Shown here: positions 42,592-52,144 of the stretch, one piece after another
Layout of the letters: the number at the start of each line of letters is the position of its first letter
Numbering within the stretch: position 1 is the stretch's first letter
Assembly (NCBI GenBank): GCA_031550435.1
Contig: JAVBOO010000008.1
Span: 1 to 64,000 of the forward strand
Source: JAVBOO01 sp031550435
GTDB taxonomy: Bacteria > Bacillota > Clostridia > Lachnospirales > WRAX01
DNA: 64,000 nt
Reading direction: 5' to 3'
Program-made: the position numbers and the translations under genes
Notes under the pieces: generated by a model
The model's input: only the letters and a program-made list of their open reading frames with translations
Database searches by the model: none
Told to the model about the DNA's origin: nothing

Positions 42592-42978
42592 ATGGTTAAA
42601 CAATTTGTTATTTTCGGAGCAATCGGATTATTAATGGAAGTTTTCTGGACGGGGGTCGGCTCTTTAATCAAAGGAGAATACAGGCTTGTATCCAACACTT
42701 CGCTTTGGATGTTTTTTATATATGGGTCGGCATGTTTTCTTGGGCCGATAGGCGCGCTTATAGCTTCGTTCCCGTTGGTGATAAGGGGGCTGGTGTATAT
42801 GCTGTGCATATTTGCCGCCGAGTTTGCCGCGGGAACTATAATGAAGAAAGCCGATGTTTGCCCTTGGGATTACAGCGGTTCGAGGTACAGCGTTAAAGGC
42901 GTAATCCGCCTGGACTACGCCCCCGTATGGTTTGCCGTAGGGCTTATTTTTGAATATGTCGGCAGGTTCTTGTTTTGA
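42592..42978 (+). CDS. Small membrane protein, putative ABC-permease CmpB family
   Basis: The protein has 128 residues from MVKQFVIFGA; no strong ribosome binding site precedes either candidate start, so the true start is uncertain. About four helices are predicted (residues 4-25, 35-60, 63-80 and 100-125). The sequence FGAIGLLMEVFWTGVGS and VCPWDYSGSRYSVKGVIRLDYAPVWFAVGLIFEYV matches the CmpB-like (ABC_trans_CmpB) proteins, whose role is unknown despite the name. No ATPase partner is adjacent. Confidence 0.75.
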   Translation: MVKQFVIFGAIGLLMEVFWTGVGSLIKGEYRLVSNTSLWMFFIYGSACFLGPIGALIASFPLVIRGLVYMLCIFAAEFAAGTIMKKADVCPWDYSGSRYSVKGVIRLDYAPVWFAVGLIFEYVGRFLF

Positions 42979-43048
42979 GAGGGTGAAGCGAGTTTGCCGC
43001 TTAAACCGGTTTTCGGCTAAAACACTCTGACTCTGTAATAACGGCACT

Positions 43049-44197
43049 TTATTTCATAAACCGCGTAACAAGCGGTTTTTTTACGTTTATTGCAGCTTTG
43101 GGACAAAGTTCGTGGCAACAGTAGCATCTTATACATTTTTCCGGGTTGTACACCGGTATTTTTGCTCCGGGCTTCAGCTTTATTATTTTAGCGGGGCAGG
43201 ATTTTGCGCACAATCCGCACATAACGCATTTTTCCCGGATGAATTCCGGCCTTGTCTGCAAATGCATACTGAAAAATCTTCTTGCAAACACCGGTATTCT
43301 GAATTTTGTAGCCTGCAGGCTCAGTATTTTGGGTATTGCATAGTCAGGCACAGTAAATTTGCAGATATCGTCTCCGACGAGCGTTGTGTCCTTCAGCCCG
43401 GACTGCAAAAAGCCGCGCTTAATTGCCTGTGCTGTTACCGGGACTTGATTTTCGTCAAGATTGATTATTTTCAGAGCTGCGGCATCGGCGCAAAACGGAC
43501 TCGGAGAAGCTATTATAACTCCCAGCTTTCGCGGCTTGCCCGATGTCGGGCCGGAGCCTTCCATGCCGATTACTCCGTCTATAAAACTCAAAACCGGGTT
43601 TGCGGCATTGCATATATCTATAAGCGTATTGGCGAAGTCATTATAATCCCTGAGGTTGTAATGGTACTTCGCCTTAGTTATTCCGGGTATTACTCCGAAC
43701 ATATTTTTCAAGGCGCCGGTGTAGGTCATCATAATATGTGTTTTGAGTTTTGCTACGGAGATAACCTTTGTGGCATCGTTCAGCATGTCCGTCATGCGTA
43801 TTTTCTTAAGCATCATCCCGTCGGGGGTAGGTTTTTCAAACTCTTTGCAGTTCATGTTCAATTTTGCGCCCGTTTCCTCGGCAACTGCGGCCATGCCTGT
43901 GATTTTGTACACGCTGCGCAATCTGGATTCGTTAAACGTTCCGCCGGGACTGTCTCCGATGATAACGTTTGCTCCGTACTCAATTATCAGCTCGGCAAGT
44001 GCTTTAACGACAGAAGGGTGAGTCGTCGCGCAGGAATCGGGATTCTTTTCGAGAACAAGGTTTACTTTTAGAAGCACCGTATCGTTTTTTTGTATATATT
44101 TTTCAATACCGCCGAGATCAAAAATCGATTTTTTTATTGCGTTTTTAACCTCGGCATAATCATAACTGCCGCACTGCCGCAAAGAAACCAAGCCCAT
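43049..44197 (-). CDS. DUF362 domain protein with C-terminal 2x[4Fe-4S] ferredoxin
   Basis: The protein has 382 residues. The DUF362 domain (about 30-290) is recognisable by KVNLVLEKNPDSCATTHPSVVKAL, IIGDSPGGTFNESRLRSVYK, ISVAKLKTHIMMTYTGALKNMFGVIPG and IDGVIGMEGSGPTSGKPRKLGVI. The C terminus has CVMCGLCAKSCP and CIRCYCCHELCP, two 4Fe-4S motifs. Such proteins occur in anaerobes, with suggested roles in iron-sulfur or electron-transfer chemistry. No confident pathway is known. The gene is monocistronic and divergent from the MMPL exporter. Confidence 0.92.
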   Translation of the reverse strand: MGLVSLRQCGSYDYAEVKNAIKKSIFDLGGIEKYIQKNDTVLLKVNLVLEKNPDSCATTHPSVVKALAELIIEYGANVIIGDSPGGTFNESRLRSVYKITGMAAVAEETGAKLNMNCKEFEKPTPDGMMLKKIRMTDMLNDATKVISVAKLKTHIMMTYTGALKNMFGVIPGITKAKYHYNLRDYNDFANTLIDICNAANPVLSFIDGVIGMEGSGPTSGKPRKLGVIIASPSPFCADAAALKIINLDENQVPVTAQAIKRGFLQSGLKDTTLVGDDICKFTVPDYAIPKILSLQATKFRIPVFARRFFSMHLQTRPEFIREKCVMCGLCAKSCPAKIIKLKPGAKIPVYNPEKCIRCYCCHELCPKAAINVKKPLVTRFMK

Positions 44198-44235
44198 TGT
44201 TATCCCCTTTTTTTCGTTGAAATGTAATTATCCGC

Positions 44236-44301
44236 CCTTACACGAATGTGCGGATTAAATCAGCCGCATTTCTGTTCAAAGTCAACAAATCGGCGTTTAC
44301 A
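44236..44301. repeat. Family D repeat, partial
   Basis: GTGCGGATTAAATCAGCCGCATTTCTGTTCAAAGTCAACAAATCGGCGTTTAC corresponds to the right third of the family D copy at 56936-56984. It lies between two divergent genes. Confidence 0.7.
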
Positions 44302-44385
44302 CAGCATTCATTCAGTATATATTATACTGTTTTTGTGCCAAAGTAAACACTGGCAGCGCGGACTTTAATTGAGGTACTTTGAAGG

Positions 44386-44414
44386 TTGCTCTTATCCGCA
44401 AAAAGGGTTATAAT
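44386..44414 (+). promoter_or_regulatory. Promoter of the MMPL exporter gene
   Basis: TTGCTC (44386-44391), a 17-bp spacer and TATAAT (44409-44414) lie 33 bp upstream of the ATG. Confidence 0.75.
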
Positions 44415-44446
44415 GCAAATACAAAAACTTTATAAAGAGGTAAGCT

Positions 44447-46525
44447 ATGGGAAAAATTGTGGCGTTTATTCTGGATCATAAAAAATCAGTCGCCGCGCTG
44501 TATACGGTTATAGTATTAGCCTGTCTTATTACGATGCAGTTTGTGAACGTAAATTACGACATGTCTTTATACCTGCCTGAAGATGAGGGGACAAGAGAAG
44601 CGATAGTACTTATGAAAAAGGAGTTCGGTTATCCGGAGTCTTCCCAGGTACTAGTCGAAAATGTTTCCGTCGTTCACGCTCTTGAAATAAAAGAAGTTTT
44701 ATCGGGCATTAACGGAGTTAAAACCGTTACGTGGCTCGATAACGTTACTGATGTTCGTATCCCCGTAAACGCGATGGATGAACGGTTTTTAGACCTGTAT
44801 TACAAAGACGGAAACGCCTTGTTTGATGTTGAATTCTGGTATAACGGCTTTTCAAACGTTTCTAAAAGCGCGGTAAACGAGATAAGGCAAAAACTCGAAG
44901 GCGAAACGTTTTCAATGAGCGGCGATGTCGTTGCGAGCAAGGCCGCGATGGATACGGCCGACTCGGCAATAATAAAATCGTCTCTTATTGCTGTGGTGAT
45001 AGTGCTTGTGCTGCTGACACTCGCCACATCATCCTGGCTCGCGCCTATTTTGTTCCTTGGAACAATAGGAGTGGCCATACTGATAAACGCGGGCACGAAT
45101 TTCACGCTCGGAAGCGTATCGAATATAACGCGCTCTATACAGGCGCTTTTGCAGCTTGCGGTTTCAATAGACTATTCGCTGTTCCTGTTCCATCGCTATG
45201 AGGAAGAGCGAAAAAACGGTCTCGATCCGAAAGCGGCGGTTATAAAGGCAACGTCTTATTCCGCAACGGCGATTGCTGCAAGCTGTTTGACCACTGTTGC
45301 GGGCTTTGCGGCACTTTGCCTGATGAGGTACTCCATAGGCAAGGACATGGGGCTTGCGCTCTTAAAAGGAGTCGTGTTCAGCCTGATTTGCGTTTTAACG
45401 CTTTTGCCGCTTTTAATCTATGTTTTCAACAAGCAGATTGACAAGTTTTCGCACAGAACCTTTGTGCCGAAATTTGATAAACTCGGCAATTTCTCGATAA
45501 AGCTCAGAACAGTGGTTGTTCCGCTGGTTATCGTTTTGGCGGTACCGCTGTTTTTCGCTCAGAAGGATAACAAATTTTTGTACGGCGAATCCGGTATACT
45601 GGGCTCGGGCAAATCTCAGTACAGTATAGAAAAAAGCCGTATCGACGAACTGTACGGCGAAAATATGCGCATGATAGTAATGGTGCCGGGCGGCGAGCCG
45701 GGCAGGGAGAACATGCTGATTACAGAACTCGGTAGCAAGCCGTATGTCAAGGAGTTGATGACGCTTTCGACTATTGCCGACCCTTATATGTCGAGAAGCG
45801 TTATGCCCGAAAGTGCCGTATCGAACTTTCAAAGCGAAAAGTATATCCGCATGGTGCTCACGACGACTCTCGAAGACGAAAATCCGCAAAACTATCGATA
45901 CATCTCTGATTTGCGCGAAACACTCTCAAATTACTATGAAGACGAAAGCTACAGCGCGGGAAAGATGTCAACTTTCTATGACATCAAAACTATGGTTGAA
46001 AAAGACTATGTTATAGTAAATTTTGTGTCTATAGCAGCTGTCATGCTGATAATGCTGATAAGTTTTAGAAATATACTGATACCGGTATTTTTAACCGCAG
46101 CAATCGAATTTTCGATATTTATCAATATGGCCGTACCGTATTTCCAAGGTACGCCGCTTTCGTTTATAGGCTATATGATAGTCAGCGCGGTTCAGCTCGG
46201 GGCGACTATCGACTATGCGATACTGCTTTGCGACAGGTATGTTGAGTTCAGAAATTCAAAATCAAAGTTTGAAGCCGCAATATCCGCGGTTTCGCAAGCG
46301 GGACCGGCAATATTTATATCCGCGCTTATTTTCGGAGCGGCAGGAATCAGCCTTTACCTGTTTTCCGACAGCACATCAGTGCAGGAAATCGGTCTTTTGA
46401 TAGGCAGGGGGGCATTGATATCCGGAGGCATAGTGCTCGTTGTTGTACCTCAGTTTTTGGTTTTGTTTGATAAGCCTATCCGGAAGCTCAGTCTCGGAAG
46501 AAAGAAAGGGGAGGGTTTGCAATAA
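44447..46525 (+). CDS. MMPL/RND-family exporter
   Basis: The protein has 692 residues, with ATG behind AGAGG. The RND architecture is repeated: TM1 (about 13-33), an extracellular porter loop, then five helices; the SIDYSLFLFHRYEEERKNGLDP motif near 245 and its second-half counterpart ATIDYAILLCDRYVEFRNSKSKFEAA near 590 lie in the proton-relay helices. MMPL proteins export lipids or other hydrophobic molecules with proton motive force. The secreted YhgE-like gene downstream overlaps by one base (TAATG), so the two act together. Confidence 0.93.
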   Translation: MGKIVAFILDHKKSVAALYTVIVLACLITMQFVNVNYDMSLYLPEDEGTREAIVLMKKEFGYPESSQVLVENVSVVHALEIKEVLSGINGVKTVTWLDNVTDVRIPVNAMDERFLDLYYKDGNALFDVEFWYNGFSNVSKSAVNEIRQKLEGETFSMSGDVVASKAAMDTADSAIIKSSLIAVVIVLVLLTLATSSWLAPILFLGTIGVAILINAGTNFTLGSVSNITRSIQALLQLAVSIDYSLFLFHRYEEERKNGLDPKAAVIKATSYSATAIAASCLTTVAGFAALCLMRYSIGKDMGLALLKGVVFSLICVLTLLPLLIYVFNKQIDKFSHRTFVPKFDKLGNFSIKLRTVVVPLVIVLAVPLFFAQKDNKFLYGESGILGSGKSQYSIEKSRIDELYGENMRMIVMVPGGEPGRENMLITELGSKPYVKELMTLSTIADPYMSRSVMPESAVSNFQSEKYIRMVLTTTLEDENPQNYRYISDLRETLSNYYEDESYSAGKMSTFYDIKTMVEKDYVIVNFVSIAAVMLIMLISFRNILIPVFLTAAIEFSIFINMAVPYFQGTPLSFIGYMIVSAVQLGATIDYAILLCDRYVEFRNSKSKFEAAISAVSQAGPAIFISALIFGAAGISLYLFSDSTSVQEIGLLIGRGALISGGIVLVVVPQFLVLFDKPIRKLSLGRKKGEGLQ

Positions 46526-48183
46526 TGAAAAAGAATATTGTAAAAATTTTATCGTTTGTATTAATATCGATGCTTATTACTTCGGCAGCCGGTACAGGTT
46601 ATGCGGCGTTGACTTCGGAACCGATTCCGGAGCTTAAAAGCGTTACAAGAGACGAAACGGTATATGTGAGCCTGAACGCGGACGGAAGCGTTAAAAATGC
46701 GGAAGCCGTCGTTCATCTGTTCTCAAAGCAGTCGGGATACTATAATGACGGCTCAAATATGAAAAATATAGTTAACCTTACAAACGGTCTCAGCCCATCG
46801 GCGGCGGACGGTTCTGTCAGATGGAGCTTTACCGAGCCCGTAAACCATTTTTATTATCAGGGCGAGCTGACGAGTTATGAACTGCCGTTTAAATTTAGTT
46901 TTGAATATTACCTGAACGGACAAAAAGTCGAAGATATCTCCGGAGCAACGGGAAAACTGGAAATAAAAATTTCCGTTGAGTCTAACGGCGCGTGTCAAAA
47001 AGCTTACATCGAAAATTATATGTGTCAGATTCAGGTGCCTATCGATATCGAAAAGTGTGGAAATTTGACAGCCGAAGGCGCGGCATCGGTTTTGACGGGT
47101 AAAACCTGCACGCTCTCTTATACGGTGCTTCCGGGAAAGAACGCCGAAAACACTATAACAGCCGATGTAAACAATTTCTCGATGTCGTCCGTGACGATAA
47201 CAATGGTTGCTTATAAGCTTTCAAACGCGCTTGACTTTGACGCAGAGAAGGCTGAGGATGGCTTTAACGAGCTTGTAAACGGAATAGACGAAATGCGCGA
47301 AGGCACGCTGAAGCTGGCGGAAGGAGCCGAGCAGGCGGCAAGCGGCCTGACGGAGCTTTCCGGAGCTGCCGCGGGTTTAAGCGGCGGATACGGGGAACTG
47401 TACAACGGTTTGAATTCGGGGCTCACAGGCTTAGGCAAGCTCAGTGACGGTTCTTCTGCGCTTGTTGACGGTGTGCGCGGAGTACAGCTCGGACTCGTGC
47501 AGCTTAAGACAAGCGGAAACGACATAAAAGCCTCGCTTGCGGCAAACTCGGACACTACGCGGATGATTGAGGCCGTGACAGGGCTTGCGCAGATGATAGC
47601 GGGCAGCCAAGGTTTGAGCGAGCAGGAACGTCAGGCAATGCTTGCGTATGTTAAAGGCATTTCCGACGGCATGGCACAGTCGGGAGCGGCGGCAAAAGAG
47701 GCCGCGGAGGGCATCGGCGCATATATAGACGGCGTTGCGAGGGTTACTGACGGAATGCCTGCATTATCGGCTGCGGTCGAGGAATATACGGGGGGGATAA
47801 ATTCGGTTTATTCCGGCCTCAAGCAAGTACCTCCGTCTATCGCGCGGCTTAACACAGGCCTGACGCAGGTCAGCTCAGGGCTTTCTGCGTCTGCGGCAAA
47901 GCTTCCCGAGCTTGCGGCGGGACTGAACACCCTTGCGGGTTCTCAGCGGCAAATAAAGGACGGAGTTGCCGGTTTTTCGGATATGCTTTCCGATGCGATG
48001 CCGGACAGCGGGGGAAACTTGGAAATACCGTCGTTTACAAACGGCGGCAGTGTAGACAGCGTTCAGTTTGTTTTGAGAACGACGGAATTTAAGGCGCAAA
48101 CAGAAAAAATCATTGCTCCGCCCTATGTTGAGCCGGAAAGAACGTTTTGGCAGAAGATAACGGATTTGTTTGGTAAAAAGTAG
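46525..48183 (+). CDS. Secreted YhgE-like coiled protein, MMPL partner
   Basis: The protein has 552 residues; signal peptide MKKNIVKILSFVLISMLITSAAGTGYA. Residues about 28-245 are a beta-rich extracellular region. From 250 to about 490 the protein carries repeats of the YhgE/Pip-type G-L-x-x-L-x-x-G pattern (ELVNGIDEMREGTLKLAEGAEQAASGLTEL and similar), predicted as a coiled or helical stalk. The C terminus ends in FWQKITDLFGKK without a membrane helix, so it seems to be secreted or loosely attached. Overlap with the MMPL gene (TAATG) suggests a partner outside the membrane, as in other MMPL operons; the cargo is unknown. Confidence 0.85.
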   Translation: MKKNIVKILSFVLISMLITSAAGTGYAALTSEPIPELKSVTRDETVYVSLNADGSVKNAEAVVHLFSKQSGYYNDGSNMKNIVNLTNGLSPSAADGSVRWSFTEPVNHFYYQGELTSYELPFKFSFEYYLNGQKVEDISGATGKLEIKISVESNGACQKAYIENYMCQIQVPIDIEKCGNLTAEGAASVLTGKTCTLSYTVLPGKNAENTITADVNNFSMSSVTITMVAYKLSNALDFDAEKAEDGFNELVNGIDEMREGTLKLAEGAEQAASGLTELSGAAAGLSGGYGELYNGLNSGLTGLGKLSDGSSALVDGVRGVQLGLVQLKTSGNDIKASLAANSDTTRMIEAVTGLAQMIAGSQGLSEQERQAMLAYVKGISDGMAQSGAAAKEAAEGIGAYIDGVARVTDGMPALSAAVEEYTGGINSVYSGLKQVPPSIARLNTGLTQVSSGLSASAAKLPELAAGLNTLAGSQRQIKDGVAGFSDMLSDAMPDSGGNLEIPSFTNGGSVDSVQFVLRTTEFKAQTEKIIAPPYVEPERTFWQKITDLFGKK

Positions 48184-48371
48184 CTTGTGCAGTAATACTA
48201 TATTGTAAAAAAATCGCCCCTTTTACCGGTGACAGGAGCTATGCGTTTCCGGCATTTAAGAGTCGGTTGTAAAATTATGTAATTCTGAAAACAGACGCGC
48301 TTTCGAAGCTTGTTTTTGTCCGAGCCGTTTGTATTTTCGGAAAATGCTTATTTATCGAAGGGAGATATATG

Positions 48372-49556
48372 ATGAGAGAGGCAGTAATCGTAAGTTGTGC
48401 AAGAACGGCTATAGGAAATTTCGATGGCACGCTTAAAGCATTTTCGGCTTCGGATTTAGGCTCGATAGCCGCGAAAGCCGCGATCGAGAGAGCGGGGATT
48501 GACAAGAACATTATCGACGAAGTTGTGATAGGCTCAGTTTTGCAGGGCGGGCAGGGACAGGGACCCGCGCGTCAGGTTGCGGTAAAAACGGGACTCGATT
48601 ATTCTATACCGGCAATGGCGCTTAATATGGTATGCGGTTCCGGACTCAGGGCGGTTTCTCTTGCGGCTCAACTTATCGCGGGCGGAGACAATGACGTTAT
48701 ACTCGCCGGCGGAACGGAAAGCATGTCAAACGCGCCTTATCTGCTTAGCAAAGCCAGATTCGGAATGAAGCTAGGCCATGATACGATACTTGACATGATT
48801 ATCAAGGACGGACTTACCGATGTTTATAATGATTATCACATGGGTATAACCGCCGAAAATCTCGCCGATAAATACAATATCTCGAGAGCGGAGCAGGACG
48901 AGTTTGCGGCGGAAAGCCAGAACAAAGCGGAAGCTGCCATAAAAGCCGGAAAATTTGCAGATGAGATAACACCTGTTATGATACCTCAGAAAAATGCCGA
49001 TCCCAAGCCGTTTGACACAGACGAGTTTCCGAGGTTCGGCACAACGACGGCAACTCTCGCCAAGCTTAAACCCGCGTTCAAAAAGGACGGAACGGTTACT
49101 GCGGGAAACGCGTCCGGAATTAACGACGGAGCTGCGATGCTCGTAATTATGTCGGCGGAAAAAGCAAATGCTCTCGGGCTAAAGCCGCTTGCGAGAATAA
49201 TAGCTCATGCTTCCGCAGGCGTTGACCCGTCGATTATGGGTTACGGGGTTGTGCCGGCATGTCAGAAGGCGCTCAAAAAAGCAGGACTCGAGCGCAAAGA
49301 CATTCAGCTTGCCGAGCTTAACGAGGCGTTTGCGGCTCAAGCTGTTTGCGTTACGGGGGAACTGGGCTTCGACCCCTCGATTGTTAATGTCAACGGCGGA
49401 GCGATTGCTCTTGGTCATCCGATCGGTGCTTCCGGGGCGAGAATACTCACAACTTTGATATACGAGCTGAGAAGAAGAGAGCAGAAGCTTGGCATAGCTT
49501 CTCTGTGCATAGGCGGAGGAATGGGTACCGCCGTAATTGTCGAGGCGCTGCAGTAA
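48372..49556 (+). CDS. Acetyl-CoA acetyltransferase (thiolase)
   Basis: The protein has 394 residues; of two adjacent ATGs the second (MREAVIVSCAR) is best spaced from GGGAG. Catalytic residues are Cys in NMVCGSGLRAV (near 87), His in ALGHPIGASGAR (near 350) and Cys in CIGGGMGTAV (near 380), plus LNEAFAAQAV. The length and VIVSCARTAIGNFDG opening match biosynthetic thiolases (ThlA/AtoB type), which condense two acetyl-CoA to acetoacetyl-CoA. No butyrate or isoprenoid genes are adjacent. A GNAT gene follows 28 bp downstream. Confidence 0.95.
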   Translation: MREAVIVSCARTAIGNFDGTLKAFSASDLGSIAAKAAIERAGIDKNIIDEVVIGSVLQGGQGQGPARQVAVKTGLDYSIPAMALNMVCGSGLRAVSLAAQLIAGGDNDVILAGGTESMSNAPYLLSKARFGMKLGHDTILDMIIKDGLTDVYNDYHMGITAENLADKYNISRAEQDEFAAESQNKAEAAIKAGKFADEITPVMIPQKNADPKPFDTDEFPRFGTTTATLAKLKPAFKKDGTVTAGNASGINDGAAMLVIMSAEKANALGLKPLARIIAHASAGVDPSIMGYGVVPACQKALKKAGLERKDIQLAELNEAFAAQAVCVTGELGFDPSIVNVNGGAIALGHPIGASGARILTTLIYELRRREQKLGIASLCIGGGMGTAVIVEALQ

Positions 49557-49584
49557 GCGTTTCATAAGATATTTGGGAGACACA

Positions 49585-50064
49585 ATGGAATATATATATA
49601 ATAACGTAACCGATTCCGAACAGAAATCGGCGATTTGCGATAAGGTACTTCGCAGCCTTCCGGATTGGTTCGGAATCGAAGAAGCAATAGTTGAATATGT
49701 TAAAGATGTCAGAGATACCGTTTTTATCGCGGTGTACTGCGGCAACGAGCCGGTCGGCTTTGTTTCGCTGAATGTGCACTTTCCGTCCTGCGCCGAAATC
49801 CATGTTATGGGGATACTTTCAGAGCATCACAGGCAAGGTATAGGCGGAAGACTTGTCAGAATCTGCGAGGATTATTGTTTGGAGCACGGTCAGGAATTTT
49901 TGACGGTCAAAACGCTTGATTCGGCGCATCCGGATAAATATTACGCCAAAACGAGAGAGTTTTATGCGGCTTCGGGCTTTAAGCCTGTCGAGGTGTTTAA
50001 AACGTTGTGGGGCGCAGCAAACCCCTGTTTGTTTATGGCAAAAAGTGTGGGCAAGCCCGTTTAA
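49585..50064 (+). CDS. GNAT-family N-acetyltransferase
   Basis: The protein has 159 residues; start MEYIYNNVTD chosen for its GGGAG at 6 bp. The acetyl-CoA binding motif A, SEHHRQGIGGRLVRICEDYCLEHGQEFLTVKTL, has the R/Q-x-x-G-x-G/A loop. Substrates are not predictable. The gene may be transcribed with the thiolase gene upstream. Confidence 0.92.
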   Translation: MEYIYNNVTDSEQKSAICDKVLRSLPDWFGIEEAIVEYVKDVRDTVFIAVYCGNEPVGFVSLNVHFPSCAEIHVMGILSEHHRQGIGGRLVRICEDYCLEHGQEFLTVKTLDSAHPDKYYAKTREFYAASGFKPVEVFKTLWGAANPCLFMAKSVGKPV

Positions 50065-50104
50065 CTCGTTTTCAACTTTATTCACAATAAAATCAAAATA
50101 CCGC

Positions 50105-50133
50105 TTGAAATATTTTTCGGCATCCGGTATACT
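50105..50133 (+). promoter_or_regulatory. Promoter of rpmB
   Basis: TTGAAA (50105-50110), a 17-bp spacer and TATACT (50128-50133) lie 42 bp before the ATG. Confidence 0.75.
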
Positions 50134-50174
50134 ATCGAATGTTGATTTTCGCGTAAGAGATAGGAGGTGCCGGA

Positions 50175-50375
50175 ATGGCTAAGTGCGAAATTTGTGATAA
50201 GAGCATGCAAACGGGACACAAGATTAGTATCACCCGTAGCCATGTATCAAGAAGAGCAAACAAAATGTGGAAAGCTAATATCAAAAAAATAAAGATAAAC
50301 GATAACGGAACGATTAAAACAATCCATATCTGCACAAGATGCATGAGATCGGGTAAAGTTCAGAGAGCTATATAG
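50175..50375 (+). CDS. rpmB: 50S ribosomal protein L28
   Basis: The protein has 66 residues, with ATG behind TAGGAGG. It shows MAKCEICDKSMQTGHKISITRSHVSRRANKMWKANIKKI and a C-terminal ICTRCMRSGKV. The two CxxC pairs mark the zinc-binding (C+) form of L28, so it should be sensitive to zinc supply in organisms that also carry a C- paralogue. It is monocistronic with its own promoter. Confidence 0.96.
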   Translation: MAKCEICDKSMQTGHKISITRSHVSRRANKMWKANIKKIKINDNGTIKTIHICTRCMRSGKVQRAI

Positions 50376-50392
50376 AAATCGTTTTGTTTATA

Positions 50393-50585
50393 TTGTCGCG
50401 ATGATAAAGAACAGTAATTTGCCACAAGATATTTCAGAGAGCGGGCGTTTGGTGCAAGCCCGTATATCAGGCGAATGAAGGAACTTTTGAGCGAAACTTT
50501 GAGTGGGGGGGCTTTTGCTCCTCAACAAGGGTGGAACCACGGAAGCAAAGCCTTTCGTCCCTTAGGGACGCAGGGCTTTTTGTAT
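50393..50585 (+). promoter_or_regulatory. Glycine T-box riboswitch
   Basis: The conserved T-box AGGGTGGAACCACGG lies at 50528-50542. Stem I shows the GAGAGCGGGCG...GGTGCAAGCCCG hairpin, and a GGC (Gly) specifier is proposed at 50470-50472. A terminator follows (50548-50583). Uncharged tRNA-Gly would stabilise the antiterminator and switch on glyS. Confidence 0.92.
50548..50583 (+). terminator. T-box-controlled terminator ahead of glyS
   Basis: AAAGCC...CGTCCC and GGGACG...GGGCTTT form the stem, followed by TTTT. The T-box bases would compete for the 5' side. Confidence 0.8.
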
Positions 50586-50692
50586 TATTGTGAATTCGAT
50601 TTTAACCGGCTTAAACGACTATGGCTATTAAAATCACTGTATAGCGAATAAAAGTTGAAAACTGCGGTAAGTATTGAAAAGCGAGGTGCTTT

Positions 50693-52075
50693 ATGGAAAT
50701 AACAATGGAAAAAATCGTCGCGCTTGCAAAGAACAGGGGCTTTGTGTATCCCGGCTCGGAGATATACGGCGGACTTGCGAATGCTTGGGACTACGGCCCG
50801 CTCGGAGTTGAACTCAAAAACAACGTTAAGCGCGCATGGTGGAAGAAATTTGTTCAGGAGAGCCGCTATAATGTCGGCGTTGACTGCGCGATACTCATGA
50901 ATACTCAAACCTGGGTTGCGTCCGGCCATGTCGGAGGGTTTGCAGACCCGCTGATGGACTGTAAAGAATGCAAGGAGCGTTTCAGAGCCGATAAGCTGAT
51001 TGAGGATTATTTCGCTAAAAACAAAATCGACGAAATTGTTGACGGCTGGGCGACTGACAAAATGAAGACTTTTATCGACGAAAAGGGCATAAACTGTCCG
51101 ACATGCGGGAAACACAATTTTACTGACATAAGGCAGTTTAATCTGATGTTTAAAACTCATGCGGGTGTTACCGAGGACGGCAAAAACCTGCTTTATCTTC
51201 GCCCGGAGACGGCTCAGGGGATTTTCGTTAATTTTAACAATGTTCAAAGAACGTCAAGGAAGAAAATGCCGTTTGGCATCGGGCAGATCGGCAAGTCATT
51301 CAGAAACGAGATAACACCGGGTAATTTCACGTTTAGAACAAGGGAATTCGAGCAAATGGAGCTTGAGTTTTTCTGCGAGCCGGGCACGGATTTGGAATGG
51401 TTCGCGTATTGGAAGCAGTTTTGCATAGACTGGCTAAAGAATCTGGGCATGACCGACGCTTCAATGAGGGTCAGAGATCACAGCCCAAAAGAGCTTTCGC
51501 ACTATTCAAAGGCGACTTCAGACATAGAGTTTTTGTTCCCGTTCGGCTGGGGCGAGCTTTGGGGCATAGCCGACAGAACGGACTATGACCTTCGCTGTCA
51601 TCAGGAATGCTCGGGCGAGGACATGCAGTATTATGACCAGGAGAAAAACGCTAAATATCTGCCGTACTGTATCGAGCCTTCTCTCGGCGCGGACAGAGTG
51701 GCCCTTGCTTTCCTTTGCGAGGCGTATGACGAAGAAGAAATTTCAGAAGGGGACATGAGAACTGTTCTCCGTTTCCATCCGGCTTTGGCGCCGGTCAAAG
51801 CCGCTGTGCTTCCTCTTTCGAAAAAGCTTGGAGAAAAAGCGTTTGAAATCTACTCCGAGCTTTCGAAATATTTTAACTGTGACTATGACGAATCGGGAAA
51901 CATCGGCCGCAGATACAGAAGGCAGGACGAGATAGGAACGCCGTTCTGCGTAACCGTGGATTTCCAGACGGAGGAAGACAGTGCCGTTACCGTTCGCTTC
52001 AGAGACAGTATGGAGCAGGAAAGAATCGCGGTCGCGGATTTAAGAGAGTATCTTGAGAAAAAGCTCGTTTTTTAA
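50693..52075 (+). CDS. glyS: Glycyl-tRNA synthetase, alpha2 (bacterial/eukaryotic-type single chain)
   Basis: The protein has 460 residues, with ATG behind GAGGTG. Class II landmarks are RGFVYPGSEIYGGLANAWDYGPLG at the N terminus, motif 2 FGIGQIGKSFRNEI, REFEQMELEFF, and motif 3 EPSLGADRVALAFLCEAY, followed by the anticodon-binding domain. This is the homodimeric GlyRS rather than the GlyQ/GlyS tetramer. Expression is under the glycine T-box upstream. The 'glyS' symbol follows the common name for the single-chain gene. Confidence 0.96.
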   Translation: MEITMEKIVALAKNRGFVYPGSEIYGGLANAWDYGPLGVELKNNVKRAWWKKFVQESRYNVGVDCAILMNTQTWVASGHVGGFADPLMDCKECKERFRADKLIEDYFAKNKIDEIVDGWATDKMKTFIDEKGINCPTCGKHNFTDIRQFNLMFKTHAGVTEDGKNLLYLRPETAQGIFVNFNNVQRTSRKKMPFGIGQIGKSFRNEITPGNFTFRTREFEQMELEFFCEPGTDLEWFAYWKQFCIDWLKNLGMTDASMRVRDHSPKELSHYSKATSDIEFLFPFGWGELWGIADRTDYDLRCHQECSGEDMQYYDQEKNAKYLPYCIEPSLGADRVALAFLCEAYDEEEISEGDMRTVLRFHPALAPVKAAVLPLSKKLGEKAFEIYSELSKYFNCDYDESGNIGRRYRRQDEIGTPFCVTVDFQTEEDSAVTVRFRDSMEQERIAVADLREYLEKKLVF

Positions 52076-52133
52076 TGGCAAAAGCTCGAAAATGCACAAA
52101 AATGCTGTTGCATTTTCGTAAGTTATGCTATAA

Positions 52134-52144
52134 TCCATATGTTT
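52134..52144 (+). promoter_or_regulatory. Extended -10 promoter for ppdK
   Basis: TATGCTATAAT has the extended TGn motif ahead of TATAAT (52139-52144). No good -35 is present at the usual spacing, as often with extended -10 promoters. Confidence 0.5.

Noticed and set aside
43112..44071. 319-codon plus-strand frame opposite the DUF362 gene
   Set aside because: It is Cys/His/Arg-rich with no family resemblance and is opposed by a clear Fe-S protein gene.
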